DNA from: an uncultured Clostridia bacterium
Lineage (GTDB): Bacteria > Bacillota_A > Clostridia > Christensenellales > CAG-138
Reading direction: 5' to 3'
Length of the DNA stretch: 51,843 nucleotides
Assembly (NCBI GenBank): GCA_947302865.1
Contig: CAMYWS010000001.1
Coordinates: 1 to 51,843 of the forward strand
Each line of letters opens with the position of its first letter. Within the stretch, counting starts at the first letter, position 1. The notes beneath the pieces were generated by a model. The model was not told the DNA's origin. It saw nothing but the letters and a program-made list of their open reading frames with translations, and did not search any database. A program made the position numbers and the translations under genes. Positions 17,342 to 25,463 of this stretch are shown here, one piece after another.

Positions 17342-18268
17342 ATGATCATCAATACGGGACAGCGGACTGACATCCCGGCGTTCTACGCCGAGTGGTTTGC
17401 CAATCGCCTGCGGGAGGGCGTCGTTTGCGTCCGCAACCCCTATAACCCCGGCCGGGTGAGCCGCTACCGCCTTGACCCGTCGGTGGTGGACGTGATCGGC
17501 TTCTGCACGAAAAACCCTGCCCCCATGTTTCCCTATATGGACCTGATGAAGGACTACGGGCAGTACTGGTTCGTGACCATCACGCCCTACGGACGGGACA
17601 TAGAGCCCAACGTGCCGGATAAGCACCGGCTGCTGGAGGCTTTCAAGCGTCTGTCGGATCTGGTGGGTGTGAACGCCATAGGCTGGAGGTACGATCCCAT
17701 CCTCCTTTCGGAACGGTATACGACGGCATATCATCTCAAGTCATTTGAGACCATGGCGTCGGTTCTGGATGGGTACACCCAAACGGCGGTCATCAGCTTT
17801 ATCGACCTCTATCCCAATGTCCGGCGGAACTTTCCCGAGGTCCGGGAGGTCACGAAAGAAGAGCGAATCGGGCTGGGCAAGGCTTTGGTCGGGATCGCCT
17901 CTGCCCATGGCATGACGGTGAAACCCTGCGCGGAGGGAGACGAGCTTGCTCCCTACGGCGCCGACTGCGGCGGCTGCATGCGCCTTGGCGACTACGAGAA
18001 GGCCATCGGCAAAAAGCTCAACGCTCCCAAGCGGAAGGGCGCCCGGGCGGAATGTGCCTGCTACCTTGCCTGTGACATCGGCGCGTACAACACCTGCAAA
18101 CACCTGTGCAGGTATTGTTACGCCAACGCGGAACCGGATAGTGTACTTGCCCGAAGCCGTTTGCACGATCCGGGATCGCCGTTCCTGATCGGGAACTACC
18201 GGGATGATGATGTGATCCACGATGTGCCCCAGCGATCATGGATCGATACTCAGCAAACATTGTTTTAG
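17342..18268 (+). CDS. DUF1848 family protein with radical-SAM-like cysteine triad
   Basis: This 308-residue soluble protein belongs to the DUF1848 family, recognised from its MIINTGQRTDIPAFY start, the FCTKNPAPM motif and the DPILLSERY stretch. Two cysteine clusters are visible: CGGCMRLG-type residues near 208-215, and a C-terminal CKHLCRYCYANA cluster. The latter's CxxxCxxC spacing is that of radical SAM [4Fe-4S] sites, so an Fe-S role is plausible, though no reaction is established for the family. It stands alone between its own promoter and a 260-bp tail (18269-18528) in which I see no supported gene. The ribosome site is weak (GGCGGTGAAG). Confidence 0.85.
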   Translation: MIINTGQRTDIPAFYAEWFANRLREGVVCVRNPYNPGRVSRYRLDPSVVDVIGFCTKNPAPMFPYMDLMKDYGQYWFVTITPYGRDIEPNVPDKHRLLEAFKRLSDLVGVNAIGWRYDPILLSERYTTAYHLKSFETMASVLDGYTQTAVISFIDLYPNVRRNFPEVREVTKEERIGLGKALVGIASAHGMTVKPCAEGDELAPYGADCGGCMRLGDYEKAIGKKLNAPKRKGARAECACYLACDIGAYNTCKHLCRYCYANAEPDSVLARSRLHDPGSPFLIGNYRDDDVIHDVPQRSWIDTQQTLF

Positions 18269-18528
18269 AAGGTAAGTCCCAGGATCATACGGAAAGAAGA
18301 AGCTTTTCCTTCGACGCCTGCGCCTGCCTGAACTTCGGCGAAGCCTCCTGCCCCGTCGTGCTAAAGGATCGCTCGTTCTGCCCGGACAGGGATATCGGGG
18401 AGATCCTGTCCAAGCATCTGCCGGAGCGTCGATAGCCCTTCAAACACATTGCATAGGGGAAACCCATCTGTGTTGACCGTCATCACGGCAACCGCTGTCA
18501 AGCGGCAAGCGGACGCCCCGGAGTATGT

Positions 18529-19194
18529 TTAGTATCCCGCGGAAAGGGTGACGGTCACATCACCATAACCGAGGAGATCGGTCATCTCTGCGGCCGGCAG
18601 TTCCACATGTCCGAGCCTCGTATATGCCCAAGAGTTGGAGCCGTAGAATACAACAATCTGATTACCGGAGTACAGAACGATATCGCCTGCAGAAGTTGTT
18701 GTCTGCTGATCGTTTCTCGGAAGACTTGTCCCCAGAGGTCCTACCTGCTCAAAACCGCCGTACATGGACATTTGTACCGTGATCGGCGCCTTCGCTGCCA
18801 GTTCCGTAAGAGCAGCAACGCTCTCGTTGTCCTCCCAGGCAACAGGGATCCCGGTCCCGTTGATTTTCATGATCAGTTTTATCATGCTGTCTTCCTCATC
18901 CGTCTTCTCTGTATTCTGCTCTGTTGTTTCCGGGTCGGGCTCTGTTGCCGAAGCTGCCTGTGCGGCGTTTTCCCCAGCACGATCCGTATTGCTTTCAGTC
19001 GTATGTGTTTCCTCTGCCGAATCCTGCACAACATCGGCTGTCATGTTATCCGTGCTTTGTTCCGGACCTGAAAGCGGTCCTGCATCCGGAGCGCTGCCGC
19101 ATGCATTCATACAAATCAGGAGCAAACAGGCGATCACCAGCATGACCGGATAAAACAGCTGTCTGCCTTTACCGTAGTTGTTTCCCGAACGCAT
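18529..19194 (-). CDS. Cyclophilin-like domain lipoprotein
   Basis: A 221-residue protein. A signal peptide with a hydrophobic core (about residues 15-31) ends at Cys32 (MNAC), probably a lipoprotein. A Thr/Glu/Ser/Ala-rich linker follows (about 35-100), then a C-terminal domain of ~118 residues. That domain matches the bacterial cyclophilin-like fold family (IKLIMKINGTGIPVAWEDN, PLGTSLPRND, GDIVLYSGNQIVVFYG). The family resembles cyclophilin in shape but isomerase activity is not established. The start lies 26 bases inside the flavodoxin gene, so translation is probably coupled. A shorter version from the Met at 19143 would also begin a signal peptide. It is last in the LysR-linked operon. 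Confidence 0.82.
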   Translation of the reverse strand: MRSGNNYGKGRQLFYPVMLVIACLLLICMNACGSAPDAGPLSGPEQSTDNMTADVVQDSAEETHTTESNTDRAGENAAQAASATEPDPETTEQNTEKTDEEDSMIKLIMKINGTGIPVAWEDNESVAALTELAAKAPITVQMSMYGGFEQVGPLGTSLPRNDQQTTTSAGDIVLYSGNQIVVFYGSNSWAYTRLGHVELPAAEMTDLLGYGDVTVTLSAGY

Positions 19195-19711
19195 AAGCTT
19201 TTTCCAGTCCTTCTGTATGACGCTCCGCTTCTCCGACGTCGTTCAGGCCGCCGCAGAACAGGGATCCTGCAAGCTCCGCTTTTGCAAAGCAATCCACCCA
19301 TCCTTCCAGACCGGACAAAGCTTTTTCGGGTACATAAGTTTCATCCTCCGCTGCAGCGGTGAGCAGATAGACTCTGCGGAACTTGTAATCCGCAGGAAAG
19401 AGAGGATTCAAACGATCCAGCAGGGTCTTCATCTGACCGCTCATCTCATAGTAGTAGATCGGCGTGACAAATACCAGCGTGTCTGCCTCTTTGACTTTCC
19501 CGGCGATCTCGACGGCATCGTCTTTGATCACACATTTCTCCGTTTTCTGACAGGCAAGGCAGCCCCTGCAGAAGTTGATCCGCTTATTTTTCAGACGGAT
19601 AAGCTCGATATCGTGTCCGGCGTCTTTTGCTCCGCGAATCATTTCATCCGCCAGTCTGTCCGAATTGCTCTTTGCCCGCAGGCTGGTCGTTATCACCAAT
19701 ACTTTGCTCAT
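19169..19711 (-). CDS. Flavodoxin-fold NAD(P)H/FMN oxidoreductase with compact cysteine motif
   Basis: The 180-residue protein has the flavodoxin-like fold of FMN reductases: TTSLRAKSNSDRLAD phosphate-binding loop near the N-terminus, and VFVTPIYYYEMSGQMKTLLDR around residues 80-100. CRGCLACQKTEKC (from residue 49) has the CX2CX2CX5C spacing of iron-sulfur flavoproteins, so it may hold a [4Fe-4S] cluster as well as FMN; some relatives keep the motif without a proven cluster. The ATG overlaps the hydrolase stop as ATGA. Possible roles are quinone, nitro-compound or disulfide reduction coupled to the hydrolase and regulator next door. Confidence 0.87.
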   Translation of the reverse strand: MSKVLVITTSLRAKSNSDRLADEMIRGAKDAGHDIELIRLKNKRINFCRGCLACQKTEKCVIKDDAVEIAGKVKEADTLVFVTPIYYYEMSGQMKTLLDRLNPLFPADYKFRRVYLLTAAAEDETYVPEKALSGLEGWVDCFAKAELAGSLFCGGLNDVGEAERHTEGLEKAYAFGKQLR

Positions 19712-20709
19712 TTCAGATTCTCCTTCATGAATGCTTCGATTTTATCGAACGGAATCGCGTCCTTATCCCCTCCGTCATAAAGGTCGGTGTGGGACGCGCC
19801 GGGGATAATATACAGTTCCTTGTTGTCAGCGTACATACTCCCGTCTGTCATGTTTGCATAAGCGTCGCGGCTCATATAGCAGGAATGCGCTTTTTCACCA
19901 TGGATCATCAGCACCGCGCTGCGAATCTCCTTGGAATAGGTGAAGAGTCTCGTATTCATGAGAGATGTTCCCGTGTTCACCGTCCAGCCGCCGTTGGAGT
20001 TCAGGGAACGGACATGGTATCCGCGCGGAGTTTTATAGTAAGCGTAATAGTCCTTTACGAAGTCCGGCGCATCTTCCGGAAGCGGATCGACGACGCCTCC
20101 CCGGAGGGCATAGTTACCGTTTCTGTAATCCTCTGTACGCTGAGCGTTGACAGCAAGCCGCATCTGATGGCGGGTTTCTTCATTGTCAGCAGAGTCAAAA
20201 TAACCATTGCCCGCAATACGGGACATATCGTACATGGTGGAGGTCACCGTCGCCTTGATCCTCGTATCAATGCATGCCGTCTCGAGCGCCATACCGCCCC
20301 AACCGCAGATGCCGATGATACCGATGCGCTCCGGGTCAACGGTATCCTGAACAGAAAGGAAATCGACGGCAGCCTGGAAGTCTTCCACATCGAAATCCGG
20401 AGAATGCATCGCACGGGGGAAGCCGCCGGATTCCCCGGTAAAGGACGGATCAAATGCGATGGTCAGGAAGCCACGTTCCGCCATGGTCTGCGCGTACAGA
20501 CCGGAGGACTGTTCCTTGCAGGCACCGAAGGGTCCGCTGACCGCGATGGCAGAAAGCTTGCCTTCCGCGTTCTTCGGTACATACATATCCGCCGCAAGGG
20601 TGATGCCAAAGTGGTTCACAAAGGTCACCTTCTTGTGATTAACTTTTTCACTCTTCGGGAAAACCTTGTCCCACTCCCGGGTAAGTTTCCGTTCTTCTGT
20701 TTTCATCAT
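19708..20709 (-). CDS. Alpha/beta hydrolase, X-Pro dipeptidase/YcjY-like
   Basis: A 333-residue single-domain alpha/beta hydrolase. Visible features are the ADMYVPKN strand, the AFDPSFTGESGG oxyanion region, a nucleophile-elbow region IGICGWGGMALE (about 153-164), and a late VLMIHGEKAHS strand with the terminal GASHTDLYD supplying the catalytic His. The elbow carries Cys where Ser is usual (GICGW), so the enzyme may use a Cys nucleophile or be inactive. Preceded by AAAGGCGG and transcribed with the flavodoxin gene, whose start it overlaps. The substrate is unknown. Genes of this type often sit beside LysR regulators and flavodoxins in Clostridia. Confidence 0.85.
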   Translation of the reverse strand: MMKTEERKLTREWDKVFPKSEKVNHKKVTFVNHFGITLAADMYVPKNAEGKLSAIAVSGPFGACKEQSSGLYAQTMAERGFLTIAFDPSFTGESGGFPRAMHSPDFDVEDFQAAVDFLSVQDTVDPERIGIIGICGWGGMALETACIDTRIKATVTSTMYDMSRIAGNGYFDSADNEETRHQMRLAVNAQRTEDYRNGNYALRGGVVDPLPEDAPDFVKDYYAYYKTPRGYHVRSLNSNGGWTVNTGTSLMNTRLFTYSKEIRSAVLMIHGEKAHSCYMSRDAYANMTDGSMYADNKELYIIPGASHTDLYDGGDKDAIPFDKIEAFMKENLK

Positions 20710-20727
20710 GATATCAACCGCCTTTCT

Positions 20728-20949
20728 TTATACCTGTTTTTCCGCCTGCCGGATCATATAATCGAACCGGTCGATCTTTTTTTGCCTCTCATGCAGCTCT
20801 TCGATCAGGTCGCAGCGCCTGACCCTGAGATAATGGATCAGATCCTCTGTCTGCCCTGCTTCGCAGAGCCTCACTGCTTCACTGATCGTTTCTCCCGTGA
20901 AACCTGCGTCTGTCAGGCAGATCGTCAGATCCTTCTCATAACAGTTCAT
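20728..20949 (-). CDS. Small conserved hypothetical protein (73 aa), first gene of LysR-linked operon
   Basis: This is a 73-residue, mostly helical, charged protein. The pattern MNCYEKDL...DAGFTGETISEAVRL...HYLRVRRCDLIEELHE...IDRFDYMIRQ resembles small proteins found next to flavodoxin and hydrolase genes in other Clostridia. That resemblance is from memory; no function is known. An AAGGAG site lies eight bases before the ATG, and the spacing to the hydrolase (18 bp) indicates cotranscription. The C-terminal half could form a coiled coil, so it may act as a small binding partner. Confidence 0.72.
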   Translation of the reverse strand: MNCYEKDLTICLTDAGFTGETISEAVRLCEAGQTEDLIHYLRVRRCDLIEELHERQKKIDRFDYMIRQAEKQV

Positions 20950-20990
20950 GTCGGTACTCCTTCTTTCCTTTGCGATATCAGTCTAACATA

Positions 20991-21019
20991 TTGATTTCTG
21001 CCTCGCTAATGGTTATAAT
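20991..21019 (+). promoter_or_regulatory. Promoter of the LysR gene
   Basis: TTGATT (20991-20996) and a perfect TATAAT (21014-21019) are 17 bases apart. Transcription would start near 21026. Confidence 0.75.
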
Positions 21020-21020
21020 T

Positions 21021-21034
21021 AATATCATGATATT
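21021..21034. promoter_or_regulatory. Palindromic operator candidate for the LysR regulator
   Basis: AATATCATGATATT is a perfect 14-bp palindrome lying directly on the predicted LysR transcript start, between the divergent genes. It is a reasonable LysR autoregulation site, but no binding data exist here. Confidence 0.55.
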
Positions 21035-21079
21035 CTCGAAATGCATATCACAGATTGAAAAATCAGGAGAGAATGTTCC

Positions 21080-21964
21080 ATGGAGATACGCACCCTTAGA
21101 TACTTTCTTGCTGTTGCGCGGGAAGAGAACATGACCCGCGCAGCCGAGCAGCTGCATGTGACACAGCCGACACTGTCCAAAGCACTCAAGTCGTTGGAAG
21201 AAGAACTGGATAAAAAGCTGTTCATCCGCCACAGTTTCAGCATCCGCCTGACGGATGAAGGCGTGCTGCTTCGGGAACGTGCTGAAGATCTTGTCAGTAT
21301 GGCAGATAAGATCGAAAAAGAGTTCGTCTCCCTGGATGACATTACGGGCGGCGAGCTCTTTCTGGGATTGGCAGAATCGCACCTGATCAAATACATTGCA
21401 GACGCGATCAGAATCTTGAAAGAACGATATCCCCGGCTGCAGTATCACATCACCAGCGGTGATACCGAGCAGGTAGCCGATAAACTTCAAAAAGGGATTC
21501 TGGATTTTATTGTTCTCGCGGAAGAACCGGATGCAAAAAAATATGATTTCCTTCCGTTTCCCGAGGCTGACGTCTGGGGACTTGTTTTCCCGGCGGATGA
21601 CCCGCTGGCAGAAAAGCGGGAGATCCGGATCAACGACCTGATTGGACAGCCGCTGTTCTGTTCAGAGCAGGCCTGGAACCACGAGATTGCTGCCTGGGCC
21701 GGAGAAAAGTATGAATCGCTTCATCTGGAAGGCTCCTTCCGTCTTTCCTATAATGGTTCGATCTTCGCAAAGTCCGGTCTGGGATACCTTCTTTCCTTCG
21801 ATAATCTGATCGACGTGTCGCCGGAAAGCGGGCTTGTGTTTGTGCCGCTCTTCCCGCGTCTGGAAACAAAGCTATATCTCGTGTGGAAGAAATATCAGAC
21901 TTTCACACCGATCGCAGAGCGGTTCTTGAATCAGATGAGGACAGAATTCGGGCTCAACACCTGA
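21080..21964 (+). CDS. LysR-family transcriptional regulator
   Basis: The 294-residue protein is a standard LysR regulator. The N-terminal winged helix (MEIRTLRYFLAVAREENMTRAAEQL, LSKALKSLEEEL) occupies residues 1-60. A linker helix and a substrate-binding domain of about 200 residues follow; GELFLGLAES begins its first strand. AGGAGA precedes the ATG. The gene is divergent from the small-protein/hydrolase/flavodoxin/cyclophilin-like operon, with a 130-bp shared region containing a perfect palindrome. By LysR convention it should control that operon and itself. The inducer is unknown. Confidence 0.92.
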   Translation: MEIRTLRYFLAVAREENMTRAAEQLHVTQPTLSKALKSLEEELDKKLFIRHSFSIRLTDEGVLLRERAEDLVSMADKIEKEFVSLDDITGGELFLGLAESHLIKYIADAIRILKERYPRLQYHITSGDTEQVADKLQKGILDFIVLAEEPDAKKYDFLPFPEADVWGLVFPADDPLAEKREIRINDLIGQPLFCSEQAWNHEIAAWAGEKYESLHLEGSFRLSYNGSIFAKSGLGYLLSFDNLIDVSPESGLVFVPLFPRLETKLYLVWKKYQTFTPIAERFLNQMRTEFGLNT

Positions 21965-22015
21965 TCATTTATTGTTGCTTTCTGCCGTTTATTGATCATA
22001 TTCGTCCAATAAAAC

Positions 22016-22037
22016 AGCACGATGCTGCCATCGTGCT
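22016..22037. terminator. Hairpin with minus-strand T-tail next to repeat copy D
   Basis: AGCACGATG (22016-22024) pairs perfectly with CATCGTGCT (22029-22037) around CTGC. On the minus strand it is followed by GTTTTATT. It follows the conserved stop of the repeat's peptide frame and may also end the plus-strand LysR transcript. Related AGCACGAT hairpins sit beside copies B and E. Confidence 0.6.
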
Positions 22038-22050
22038 TCGCTTATATTTC

Positions 22051-22137
22051 AAGGAAATCACAGATATAATCGTAACTCTCTGCCCAGCAGAAGCGGGAAG
22101 TGTTCATCGGTGTACCGAATGATAATCTCAGCCGGCA
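22051..22137. repeat. Dispersed intergenic repeat, copy D (best preserved)
   Basis: The minus strand reads AEIIIRYTDEHFPLLLGREL and then RLYL followed by TGA, in a single uninterrupted frame. Comparison with copy A shows mostly third-position differences (ACA/ACC, TTT/TTC, TTA/CTG, GAA/GAG, TAC/TAT), a pattern expected of coding DNA. Confidence 0.72.
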
Positions 22138-22239
22138 CGAAGCGGAAACTTCCGAAACGCGCTTGCCGCATTGCATCTGCATATTCTTTTCATGATCTCC
22201 CGCGCTTCTCCTCCCGCTGCGCATTTCGCCTTACGCCTG

Positions 22240-23409
22240 TCAAAAATAACTGATTTTGACGCGCTTGCCCATTGCGCGAAGCGCCTCGGACAACTCGTCG
22301 ACGAGCCGCATCTTGATGTGAAAATTGATCGGCAGATTCGGGTCCTGATGCGCAGGATTGACCGCCCGCCCGACATAGAAATTGATGTCTGTCGCTTCCT
22401 CGAACAGCAGACGGCAGATCATTGACGCCCCGTCGCGTCCGTAGCTCCATGTCTCATACTGCGCATTTTCGCCGACGAAGTCGTGCGCGTACTCAACGAC
22501 CCGGCTCATCGTAATCACACCCTCGGTAACGAGATCGACGCCGTCGAGCTCGGATGTCGGCGGAATACCCCCGACCATCTCCCCGGTGCCGGCACGCAGC
22601 GGCACCCGAAGGTACTTTGCCGCAATCGACGCCGTCGTGCCGCCGCAGATGATATGCTTGCCTTCCTTTGAGAAAAACAGGTTCATCATGCGCTCGGCGT
22701 CGTCCGGATCGCTCGGCGGTCCGAACAGGATGCTCATCGGCTCACGCTTGCGGATCGCGATCACGCAGGCGGTCGCATCGTCGCGCGGTTCGCCTGCATA
22801 GAGACTCCAGCACTCATTGATGAGCATCGTCGACAGCGTTTTTGCATTGTACCCTGCGAGCGAGATCGTCTCCATAAACTGAATGATATCGTCGCGCGTC
22901 CAGTCCATGTTGTATGCTTCCTCGGCGCTTGCGTGCGGACAGCCGTCCGACATGGCAACGAACAGATCGCCTTCCTCAAGACGGATCCGCGAGCGCAGGA
23001 TCTTCTTATCCCCGACGATCATTTCCTGCGTCGGGTAGTCGTAGTTCTGCCCGTTGCGCAGCAGGATCAGCTGCGGATTGTCGTATTGGATCACGTCGGC
23101 ATAGGTGTTGTTCTGAAGATGCACGATCGTAAACGTCGAATACGCGACGCCGTGCTTTGAATCGACCGGAAGCGTCGCCGCGATTGTACGGACACAGTCC
23201 TCAATCGAAAGCCCTTCCGCCATCATCGTGGATATGATTTTCGAAGTCAGGGTCGAGAGAATACTTGCCTTGACGCCGCTGCCGAGGCCGTCGGCAAGCA
23301 CGACAACCGTGGAACGGTCGTCCGATGCGATGTCCACATGGTCCCCGCAGAGCTGTTCGCCCGCGTGCAGGATGCTTTTATAGCCGATATCGGCGCAAAG
23401 ATCATTCAT
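22240..23409 (-). CDS. SpoIIE/PP2C-type Ser/Thr phosphatase linked to the hydrogenase-like sensor
   Basis: A 389-residue protein whose N-terminal ~230 residues form a SpoIIE-type PP2C domain. Metal-ligand motifs are present: ADGLGSG near residue 42, AMSDGCPH near 152, and DDATACV near 215. The C-terminal ~160 residues form a conserved extension I cannot assign. It overlaps the upstream sensor gene by eight bases (ATGAATGA), behind GGAG inside that gene, so the two are translationally coupled; ATG at 23409 is preferred over an upstream TTG. PP2C phosphatases are recurrent neighbours of PAS-containing sensory [FeFe]-hydrogenase-like proteins. The pair probably converts a redox or H2 signal into dephosphorylation of an unseen target. 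Confidence 0.88.
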   Translation of the reverse strand: MNDLCADIGYKSILHAGEQLCGDHVDIASDDRSTVVVLADGLGSGVKASILSTLTSKIISTMMAEGLSIEDCVRTIAATLPVDSKHGVAYSTFTIVHLQNNTYADVIQYDNPQLILLRNGQNYDYPTQEMIVGDKKILRSRIRLEEGDLFVAMSDGCPHASAEEAYNMDWTRDDIIQFMETISLAGYNAKTLSTMLINECWSLYAGEPRDDATACVIAIRKREPMSILFGPPSDPDDAERMMNLFFSKEGKHIICGGTTASIAAKYLRVPLRAGTGEMVGGIPPTSELDGVDLVTEGVITMSRVVEYAHDFVGENAQYETWSYGRDGASMICRLLFEEATDINFYVGRAVNPAHQDPNLPINFHIKMRLVDELSEALRAMGKRVKISYF

Positions 23410-25081
23410 CGACAATCGACTCCTTCAGCTTTGCAAGTGCAATTTTCGTTTCCGCAGCGGTCTCGCCGAGCAGTGATGCGATCTCCTGCACGATGCGCAT
23501 CTGCTTTTCCACAACCTTGTCCGCGACTTCTACCGTCTGCTGTGTAATCTTCTCCTTCTTTTCGCGTTCGGTCTCCTCGTTCGTAATATCGCGCATCGAA
23601 CAGACCATCACGCGGCTCTCGCGATCCTGCACAATGATCTGCTCCACATACCGTCTGTATTCCGCAAGATACGCGTGCTGATTGACCACACTGCGGCCGG
23701 TGTTCTGCACGGTCATGAACGGAAGCGGATCCAGAATACGCACGACCTGATCACCGAGCACGTCATCCGCCGAACGCAGGTTCATCAGTTTCAGCGCCGC
23801 GTCGTTGATCTGCTGTACTTCGAACTGATCGTTGATGACGACAAGCGCGATCGGCGAGTTCTTGACGATCGTATCCGAGAAGCTCTCCGCCTTGTCTTTC
23901 AAAAACGGCAGGCACATCGAGATCTCCGCCTTACCCTGGCAGACGGCAATCGCCTTTTCGCGGCAGGAATTGTACCCGCATGAACCGCAGTTCAGTTCCT
24001 GCGCCGGGCTGTACTTTCCCATCTCCCGCAGCACGGCGCGGATCTCGGATTCGGCCGGTTTCATCTCGTGCCGGTCGATCGGTGAAAAGCTCTTGCGGAT
24101 TGCGATCGAATCGGGCTGTTCCACATTAAAGTCCTTGTTGCCTGCGTAATCGCTGACGGCGACGTAATCGCTGACCGGGCTGCGATTATGGTATTTTTCC
24201 ATAACCGGTCCGCCGACGCAGCTGCCCGCGCATGCCGACATTTCGATAAAACAGCGATGAATCTTTCCGCTTTCGACGTCCTTCAACGCCGCAATGCAGT
24301 TTTCGACGCCGTCAATCGCGAAATAGCTGTAATCACTGCGCTCACGCAGCATCGTCTTCAGAATACCGCCTGTGGTCGGGAAGAAGCGTGCGCGGCTCTC
24401 GTCGCTCGAATCACGTTCGTGTTCGATTGAGATGCCTTCCGCCTCCATCCATTCGGTCAGTTCTTCAAAGGTCAGCACCGCATCGACAATGCCCGCGTAA
24501 ACTTCCGCTTCATCTTTCTTGGCGACACACGGTCCGATGAATACGGTCTTCGCGTTCGGAATACGCCGTTTGATGTCCTGACAGTGCGCCTGCATCGGCG
24601 ACAGCACATCGGCGAGATAGGGCAGCGCCGACGGAAAGTATTTCTGAATCAGCAGGTTGATCGAATGACAGCACGATGAAATGACAACGTCGCGTCCCTC
24701 TTCGCTTAACAGACGGTCGTATTCGCGTTTGACGATCGTTGCGCCGATCGCGGTTTCTTCCGCATCGTAAAAACCGAGTTTCTTAAGCGCCCGGCGCATG
24801 GATCCGATGCCCGCGCCTTCGTAGTTTGCAATAAACGACGGAGCCAGACTTACCACAACCGGATCACCGCTCTGGATCAGTACGCGCACCTTTTCAACGC
24901 TGCCGGCGATCTGCTTGGCATTTTGCGGACATACGACAAAACAATGCCCGCACAGAATACACGCATCCTCAATAATGTGTGCCTGGTTGCCCGAAAAGCG
25001 AATCGATTTGACCGGGCAGTGCCGAATGCACTTGTAACAGTTCTTACAGTTGGATTTTTTCAGCATCAGACAGCTTGACAT
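23402..25081 (-). CDS. Sensory [FeFe]-hydrogenase-like protein with ferredoxin, Fe-S and PAS domains
   Basis: The protein has 559 residues. Two [4Fe-4S] ferredoxin motifs come first (Cys12/15/18/22 and 41/44/47/51). The hydrogenase large-subunit C-terminal domain follows (about 75-335) with all three H-cluster signatures in altered form: ISSCCHSIN (L1), IGPCVAKKDEAEV (L2), and EMSACAGSCVGGP (L3). Then comes a CGSCGYNSC Fe-S4 domain (about 363), a PAS domain (about 395-495) and a coiled C-terminal helix. L1 has His in place of the usual Pro after the Cys pair. This layout fits the sensory HydS/HfsB-like groups rather than bulk H2 producers. Ribosome site GGGGGG. The downstream overlapping phosphatase is the likely output. 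Confidence 0.87.
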   Translation of the reverse strand: MSSCLMLKKSNCKNCYKCIRHCPVKSIRFSGNQAHIIEDACILCGHCFVVCPQNAKQIAGSVEKVRVLIQSGDPVVVSLAPSFIANYEGAGIGSMRRALKKLGFYDAEETAIGATIVKREYDRLLSEEGRDVVISSCCHSINLLIQKYFPSALPYLADVLSPMQAHCQDIKRRIPNAKTVFIGPCVAKKDEAEVYAGIVDAVLTFEELTEWMEAEGISIEHERDSSDESRARFFPTTGGILKTMLRERSDYSYFAIDGVENCIAALKDVESGKIHRCFIEMSACAGSCVGGPVMEKYHNRSPVSDYVAVSDYAGNKDFNVEQPDSIAIRKSFSPIDRHEMKPAESEIRAVLREMGKYSPAQELNCGSCGYNSCREKAIAVCQGKAEISMCLPFLKDKAESFSDTIVKNSPIALVVINDQFEVQQINDAALKLMNLRSADDVLGDQVVRILDPLPFMTVQNTGRSVVNQHAYLAEYRRYVEQIIVQDRESRVMVCSMRDITNEETEREKKEKITQQTVEVADKVVEKQMRIVQEIASLLGETAAETKIALAKLKESIVDE

Positions 25082-25094
25082 TTGCTTCCCCCCT

Positions 25095-25135
25095 CATATC
25101 GATATGACTCCTGAATATTATAATACCATATCAGG
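25095..25135 (-). promoter_or_regulatory. Promoter and operator region of the sensor-phosphatase operon
   Basis: An extended -10 (TGGTATTAT, minus strand, 25120-25128) and an overlapping TATAAT (25117-25122) sit inside a CCTGA (25110-25114) / TCAGG (25131-25135) dyad. A perfect 12-bp palindrome CATATCGATATG (25095-25106) lies between promoter and Shine-Dalgarno. The -35 is poor. Apart from this and the hydrogenase promoter, 25136-25350 shows nothing recognisable. Confidence 0.5.
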
Positions 25136-25356
25136 TACACCGCCTGCAATCATTCTTTGCCTTTTCGTACGATCAACTTATCATTGTTCGTACCGTATTG
25201 TTATCGGTTTATTGCATTTGTTTTGCGGTTCGGTCTGTTTCCGATTCATACGACTTCAGGTTGCTCTTTTAATTTCCGAATAATATGATTTGCGGCATGA
25301 TCCGCTGAATCGTACCGTACTTTTCCCGGGACAGAACCCACGGCAAAAACAGCGTC

Positions 25357-25378
25357 TCAATTCATTATTATGAATTGA
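25357..25378. promoter_or_regulatory. Perfect dyad operator over the hydrogenase -35
   Basis: TCAATTCAT (25357-25365) and ATGAATTGA (25370-25378) are exact inverted repeats with a four-base TATT spacer. They overlap the -35 TTGACA at 25375. It does not match the Rex, FNR or Fur consensus as I know them. Confidence 0.65.
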
Positions 25379-25403
25379 CAAGATCCGTCACGGCTAGTAA
25401 GAT
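25375..25403 (+). promoter_or_regulatory. Promoter of the [FeFe] hydrogenase gene
   Basis: A perfect TTGACA (25375-25380) is followed after 17 bases by TAAGAT (25398-25403). The predicted leader is about 54 bases. Confidence 0.72.
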
Positions 25404-25463
25404 ATTATTAATCCATTATGTCAACCGTACTGCTCTGCAAATAACCGAAAGGCGAGGAAGCAA

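Noticed and set aside
18238..18435. A 65-codon plus-strand frame after the DUF1848 gene (DACACLNFGEASCP stretch)
   Set aside because: It overlaps the end of DUF1848, has no ribosome site and resembles no family I know. It could be an extension remnant, but the support is too thin to annotate.
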